Assembly (NCBI GenBank): GCA_964549275.1 | Contig: CAZJUP010000020.1 | Span: forward strand, 1 to 37,857 | Length of the DNA stretch: 37,857 bases | Direction of reading: 5' to 3' | Source: CAZJUP01 sp964549275 | GTDB lineage: Bacteria > Fidelibacterota > Marinisomatia > Marinisomatales > TCS55 | Part shown: in pieces, positions 34,957 to 37,857 of the stretch | How the letters are laid out: every line of letters begins with the position of its first letter | Position numbering within the stretch: position 1 is the first letter of the stretch | Translations under genes and position numbers: made by a program | Notes under the pieces: model-generated | What the model was told of the DNA's origin: nothing | The model's input: only the letters and a program-made list of their open reading frames with translations | Database searches by the model: none

Positions 34957-36150
34957 GTGAAAAAAGACTGTATCATTATTGGAGGAGGTATAGTAGGCCT
35001 CGCATCGGGGTATGAGCTATTAAAGAAAAACCCCGGGTTGTCTCTCACCATTTTAGAAAAGGAACCCGAACCGGCTATTCACCAAACAGGACATAACAGC
35101 GGTGTTATTCACTCCGGCATTTATTATAAACCCGGGTCTCTGAAAGCAAAAAACTGCCGAAGGGGTGTGGAGTTGCTTCTGTCTTTTTGCCGGGAACAGA
35201 ATATTCCCTACACCCTTTGTGGGAAAGTGATTGTTGCTACTTCCGAAAATGAAATTCCCATGCTGGATTCATTATACCATAGGGGAATGGCAAATGGTGT
35301 TCCCGGATTGAAGAAATTAAGCAAGGAAGCCTTAAATGAAATAGAACCCCACGCCGCGGGGATAAGAGCCATCCATTCTCCTGAAACGGGCATCATAGAT
35401 TATACGGAGGTAGCCCATAGATTGGCCCAGTGCTTAAGAGAAAAAGGGGCTGTGATAGTTACAGGGGCAAAGGCGCTTCATATCGATACCCGGTATGATG
35501 GATTAATGGTTGAAACAACAGCAGGAGATTTTAGCTCCCATAAGCTCATCAATTGCGCCGGTCTTTTTTCAGATAAGGTTGCAGAACTGGCCGGGGTGAA
35601 TCCGAGGTTGAAAATTGTACCATTCCGCGGGGAATACTATGTACTTAAGGATAACAGTAAATATCTTGTTAATAGCCTCATTTACCCTGTGCCGGATCCG
35701 CGGTTTCCTTTTTTGGGAGTTCATTTTACAACAGGGATGGACGGATCGGTAGAAGCCGGTCCCAATGCTGTTCTTGCTTTGGCGAGAGAAGGATATCGAA
35801 AATCAGATATTAAATTTAGGGACATAAAAGACTACATGATGTATAGTGGTTTTTGGTCCATGGCAGGAAAATACTGGAAAACGGCTATGGGGGAATATTA
35901 CCGATCATTTTATAAGCCGGCTTTTGTCAAAGCTCTGCAAAAGCTTGTACCGGAATTAAAAAGTACTGATTTAAGCTCCGGCGGTTCAGGGGTCCGGGCC
36001 CAAGCTTTGATGCCTCACGGGCAACTGGTAGATGATTTTTCGATTATTCAGAAAAAAAACATGGTTCATGTTTTGAATACCCCTTCCCCCGCCGCCACGA
36101 GCGCTTTATCAATTGGAGAATATATTTCCGGATTGGTTGCCTCCGCATAA
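34957..36150 (+). CDS. lhgO: L-2-hydroxyglutarate oxidase/dehydrogenase (LhgO-like)
   Basis: A 397-residue FAD enzyme of the DAO family. The dinucleotide fold IIIGGGIVGLASG is at the N-terminus, followed by the LhgO signature HQTGHNSGVIHSGIYYKPG and CGKVIVATS. VPFRGEYY, LIYPVPDPRFPFLGVH and SGVRAQAL are also present. It oxidises L-2-hydroxyglutarate to 2-oxoglutarate, in E. coli passing electrons to quinone. I place the start at GTG 34957, 1 nt after the fetB stop, because the FAD motif then begins at the usual distance. A TTG at 34936 is the alternative. Confidence 0.9.
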   Translation: MKKDCIIIGGGIVGLASGYELLKKNPGLSLTILEKEPEPAIHQTGHNSGVIHSGIYYKPGSLKAKNCRRGVELLLSFCREQNIPYTLCGKVIVATSENEIPMLDSLYHRGMANGVPGLKKLSKEALNEIEPHAAGIRAIHSPETGIIDYTEVAHRLAQCLREKGAVIVTGAKALHIDTRYDGLMVETTAGDFSSHKLINCAGLFSDKVAELAGVNPRLKIVPFRGEYYVLKDNSKYLVNSLIYPVPDPRFPFLGVHFTTGMDGSVEAGPNAVLALAREGYRKSDIKFRDIKDYMMYSGFWSMAGKYWKTAMGEYYRSFYKPAFVKALQKLVPELKSTDLSSGGSGVRAQALMPHGQLVDDFSIIQKKNMVHVLNTPSPAATSALSIGEYISGLVASA

Positions 36151-36157
36151 TCGAAAT

Positions 36158-36622
36158 CTATGGTATCTGAGTAGACCCTTCAAAATTTATCTGGCGCCAC
36201 GCTTCATAAGCGACAATAGAGACTGCATTGGCAAGATTTAGGCTTCGGCTGGTTGAGGTCATAGGAAGGGTAATCATGGGGTAATCATCGAGGAGGTTTT
36301 GGGGTAAACCCCGGGTTTCCGGACCAAATAAAAAAACGTCATTTTTTTCATAGTTTAAATCCGAATAAACGGTTTTGCCTTTTGTGGTGACGGCAAAGAT
36401 TCGAGGAGGTTTGACTTCTCCCAGAAATACATCCAGTGATGAATAGGTCTTGAAAAAAGCTTTTTGAGAATAATCCATCCCGGCGCGCCGCAGCTGTTTA
36501 TCAGAAAGGTTAAACCCTAAGGGTTCGATAAGATGGAGAAAAAACCCTGTATTAGCTGCAAGCCGAATCAGATTGCCTGTGTTAGGCGGTATCTCCGGTT
36601 CATAAAGTACAAGATGAATCAT
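36158..36622 (-). CDS. trmL: tRNA (cytidine/uridine-2'-O-)-methyltransferase TrmL
   Basis: A 154-residue SPOUT methyltransferase that methylates the wobble ribose of certain leucine tRNAs. Knot motifs are clear: LYEPEIPPNTGNLIRLAANT, the mid-protein LRRAGMDY, the AdoMet-binding LFGPETRGLP, and LPMTSTSRSLNLANAVSIVAYE (key part RSLNLANAVSI). Length matches TrmL exactly. It converges with the LhgO-like gene across a 7-bp gap with no visible terminator. Confidence 0.96.
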   Translation of the reverse strand: MIHLVLYEPEIPPNTGNLIRLAANTGFFLHLIEPLGFNLSDKQLRRAGMDYSQKAFFKTYSSLDVFLGEVKPPRIFAVTTKGKTVYSDLNYEKNDVFLFGPETRGLPQNLLDDYPMITLPMTSTSRSLNLANAVSIVAYEAWRQINFEGSTQIP

Positions 36623-36659
36623 TTTTATCTGTTCTGCCTCCTGCTTTGCGATAGTATTT

Positions 36660-36822
36660 TTAGGAAAGTTATACTGCCTATAATCCGTGTTTCATTTGGG
36701 TAGGGTTTTAGAAGAATTGTTATTTCTTTCATTGTTTAACCACTACCCCATACTATGGTTTGAATACCCGCATGTGGCCAAATGCCCCCTCCTCATATGA
36801 GGAGGGGATAAGGGGAGGTGGG
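36660..36822. repeat. Interspersed repeat, copy A
   Basis: Begins with TTAGGAAA, then about 88 bp later ACCCCATACTATGGTTTGAA followed by TACCCGCAT (36746-36773). A perfect palindrome lies 38 bp after the CCAT, followed by AAGGGGAGGTGG. The 29-bp ACCCCAT...CCCGCAT part is identical to copy C apart from one base. Confidence 0.75.
36786..36807. repeat. 22-bp perfect palindrome, first copy
   Basis: A perfect inverted repeat centred on CATATG, with arms rich in C then G (CCCCTCCT ... AGGAGGGG). The same 22 bp recur at 37122-37143. No T-run follows on either strand, so it is not a normal terminator. Confidence 0.9.
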
Positions 36823-36992
36823 AATAAAAAGATATCCTCATGTTCTTTTAAGCTCTCTCTTTTGTTTAATCTCAGAAATCTAACCTGCAGTTCCATCAAA
36901 CAACTGCACTTTTTCAGAATAGTATTTCAAAGTACGATGACCATTAATCTTTTTCTTCGCCAGTCATATTCCTGCTTACCGATGGTTTTTAT

Positions 36993-37189
36993 TTAGGAAA
37001 ATTATTCTTCCCATTTCTTTCCATAAGTTTGAGTAGTTGATAAAATGGTTCTGAAAGTTTTGTTTCAATTATTTACCACCACCCCATTCATTGGATTAAG
37101 CGTAGACCTCGTATTCACACCCCCCTCCTCATATGAGGAGGGGCAGTTTGAAGTCTTGTTAAAAAACTGGCTAGGATTATGGGGAGGCG
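36993..37189. repeat. Interspersed repeat, copy B
   Basis: Begins with TTAGGAAAATTATTCTTCC. At 37061-37087 a 27-bp stretch (TGTTTCAATTATTTACCACC, then ACCCCAT) is identical to copy C. The palindrome starts 38 bp after the CCAT, exactly as in copy A, and a GATTATGGGGAGGCG tail follows after about 30 extra bases. Confidence 0.75.
37122..37143. repeat. 22-bp perfect palindrome, second copy
   Basis: Identical to 36786-36807 at all 22 positions and in the same place within its repeat unit. Confidence 0.9.
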
Positions 37190-37236
37190 AAAAAAATATT
37201 CCTTCATTTAATTTAATAGTAATCGAGTTGTTTTTA

Positions 37237-37653
37237 TCATTTCCAAAAAATATAGCTGCTTCCCAAAAGTGCAGTTGCAATACTGATATCCACAACAGCT
37301 ACAGTGAGCAGATAATTGTAGTTTCCCTGAGATAGGGCTGATAGGGTGGTTCCAGCAATGATCATAAGGGCCAAAAACAGAAAGAAACTTGGTTTATAAA
37401 ATTGCCAGAGCCCGGGTTCTGGCAAAGAATTTATTCTGTCTAGATTTTTCTTGCAGCTGTTAATGAAAATATATCGCGCCTTCAATATTCCCAGGGAGAT
37501 CCCGCCGGCTGCCGCCAGCCATATCCATTCCTGTTTTGGGGAGAGTTGACTTGCCTCAGTCAGGAGAGAACCGGCCTTCAATGCCAGAACAACTCCTCCG
37601 GTATACCATGTGAGGCCAGCCAAAATTTTAAGGACTCCTTTGGTAACTCTCAT
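37237..37653 (-). CDS. Small integral membrane protein, unrecognised
   Basis: About 138 residues with three to four transmembrane helices: near 4-24 (ILAGLTWYTGGVVLAL), 40-58 (WIWLAAAGGISLGILKA), 86-103 (FFLFLALMIIAGTTL) and 110-130. A short basic/acidic loop (NSCKKNLDRINSL) lies in the middle. I do not recognise the family and propose no function. The ATG at 37651-37653 is preceded by a weak AGAGAAG. An in-frame TTG at 37716 would add 21 polar residues that do not look like part of the protein. It is flanked on both sides by repeat copies B and C. Confidence 0.6.
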   Translation of the reverse strand: MRVTKGVLKILAGLTWYTGGVVLALKAGSLLTEASQLSPKQEWIWLAAAGGISLGILKARYIFINSCKKNLDRINSLPEPGLWQFYKPSFFLFLALMIIAGTTLSALSQGNYNYLLTVAVVDISIATALLGSSYIFWK

Positions 37654-37750
37654 CCTGATATCGCTTCTCTCAGAGTGACTCGTATATACTTTTTCATATT
37701 GACCTTTTAAATACAATGATTTCGGACAATCTTTTTTCGGTTTTAAGTTT

Positions 37751-37857
37751 TAAAAAGAATTATTCTTCCTGCAAGTCTTGATATCTAATAATATGAATTC
37801 GGAAGTTCTGTTTCAATTATTTACCACCACCCCATACTATGGTTTGAACACCCGCAT
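37751..37857. repeat. Interspersed repeat, copy C (cut by window edge)
   Basis: Contains AATTATTCTTCC as in copy B, the 27-bp block shared with B (37809-37835) and the 29-bp block shared with A (37829-37857, one mismatch). It therefore links the A and B versions into one unit. The window ends where the palindrome would be expected about 10 bp further on. Confidence 0.75.

Larger units (their letters stand above)
36623..37236. other. 614-bp gene-free region with repeats
   Basis: No credible coding sequence is present; short open frames here run through palindromes and repeats. The region contains copies A and B of the interspersed repeat and both 22-bp palindromes described below. The rest (about 36823-36992) is AT-rich and unremarkable. 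Confidence 0.8.

Noticed and set aside
36760..36996. Short open frames through the repeat region (also 37045-37335 and 37065-37295 on the minus strand)
   Set aside because: They run through the CCCCTCC palindromes, give SSYEEG peptides on both strands and have no ribosome binding site or conserved domain.
36786..37143. The two 22-bp palindromes as rho-independent terminators
   Set aside because: No T-run follows either hairpin on either strand, and both occupy the same place inside a longer repeat unit.
36660..37857. CRISPR array
   Set aside because: Only three degenerate copies with unequal, long spacing and no cas genes.

Overview
This is a bacterial chromosomal segment of moderate-to-low G+C content. 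It encodes 36 recognisable protein genes (one cut by the left window edge) and two tRNAs. I see no rRNA, CRISPR array, prophage, intact insertion sequence or toxin/defence island. The organism has a Gram-negative envelope: there are two outer-membrane beta-barrel proteins, a lipoprotein-type serpin and periplasmic signal peptides. It makes isoprenoids by the MEP pathway. The PorQ/PorV-like barrel, the membrane pyrophosphatase, the long acidic tails on S6 and L25, and the overall gene mix fit the FCB superphylum. My best guess is a marine Neomarinimicrobiota (Marinimicrobia/SAR406)-like lineage; this is inference, not proof.

Layout. Positions 1-26593 are all on the minus strand, so transcription runs right to left. 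uvrA and a divergent transketolase overlap and end at a strong hairpin (21348-21405). Next comes a long housekeeping cluster: ruvB, queA, ispD, ispF, ispE, tRNA-Gln, prs, rplY, pth, hppA, rpsF, rpsR, rplI. It combines Holliday-junction resolution, queuosine, MEP isoprenoid synthesis, PRPP synthesis, peptidyl-tRNA recycling, a pyrophosphate-driven ion pump and ribosomal proteins, and it ends at a hairpin at 11393-11431. An LtaS-like membrane phosphotransferase, priA and a translationally coupled PorQ-like barrel follow. The leftmost part is a nitrogen-assimilation group: an Lrp/AsnC regulator, the large glutamate synthase subunit, a TorF-like porin and the start of an Amt ammonium transporter.

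Positions 26707-28660 (plus strand) hold yqgE and a serpin with a complete inhibitory hinge. Positions 28686-32936 (minus) hold tRNA-Val, an exported P1-family (DmpA-like) peptidase, an FkbM methyltransferase, a DUF3228-like protein, galE and a deoxynucleoside kinase, with mostly overlapping ends. Positions 33102-36150 (plus) form a tight four-gene operon: a DUF971 zinc protein, a FetA-like ATPase, a FetB-like permease and an LhgO-like L-2-hydroxyglutarate oxidase. trmL and a small unrecognised membrane protein (both minus) close the window.

Non-coding structure is concentrated at two places. A 21-bp direct repeat duplicates the 5' end of tRNA-Val around a palindromic 76-bp element (32924-33041). 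The right end carries three degenerate copies of an interspersed repeat, two of them with the same 22-bp perfect palindrome (36660-37857).

I found no convincing new multi-gene system. The best leads are the duplicated tRNA end, the dispersed palindromic repeat, the DUF971-FetAB-LhgO operon, a ten-residue peptide shared by the S6 tail and the neighbouring pyrophosphatase, the serpin, and the divergent transketolase.
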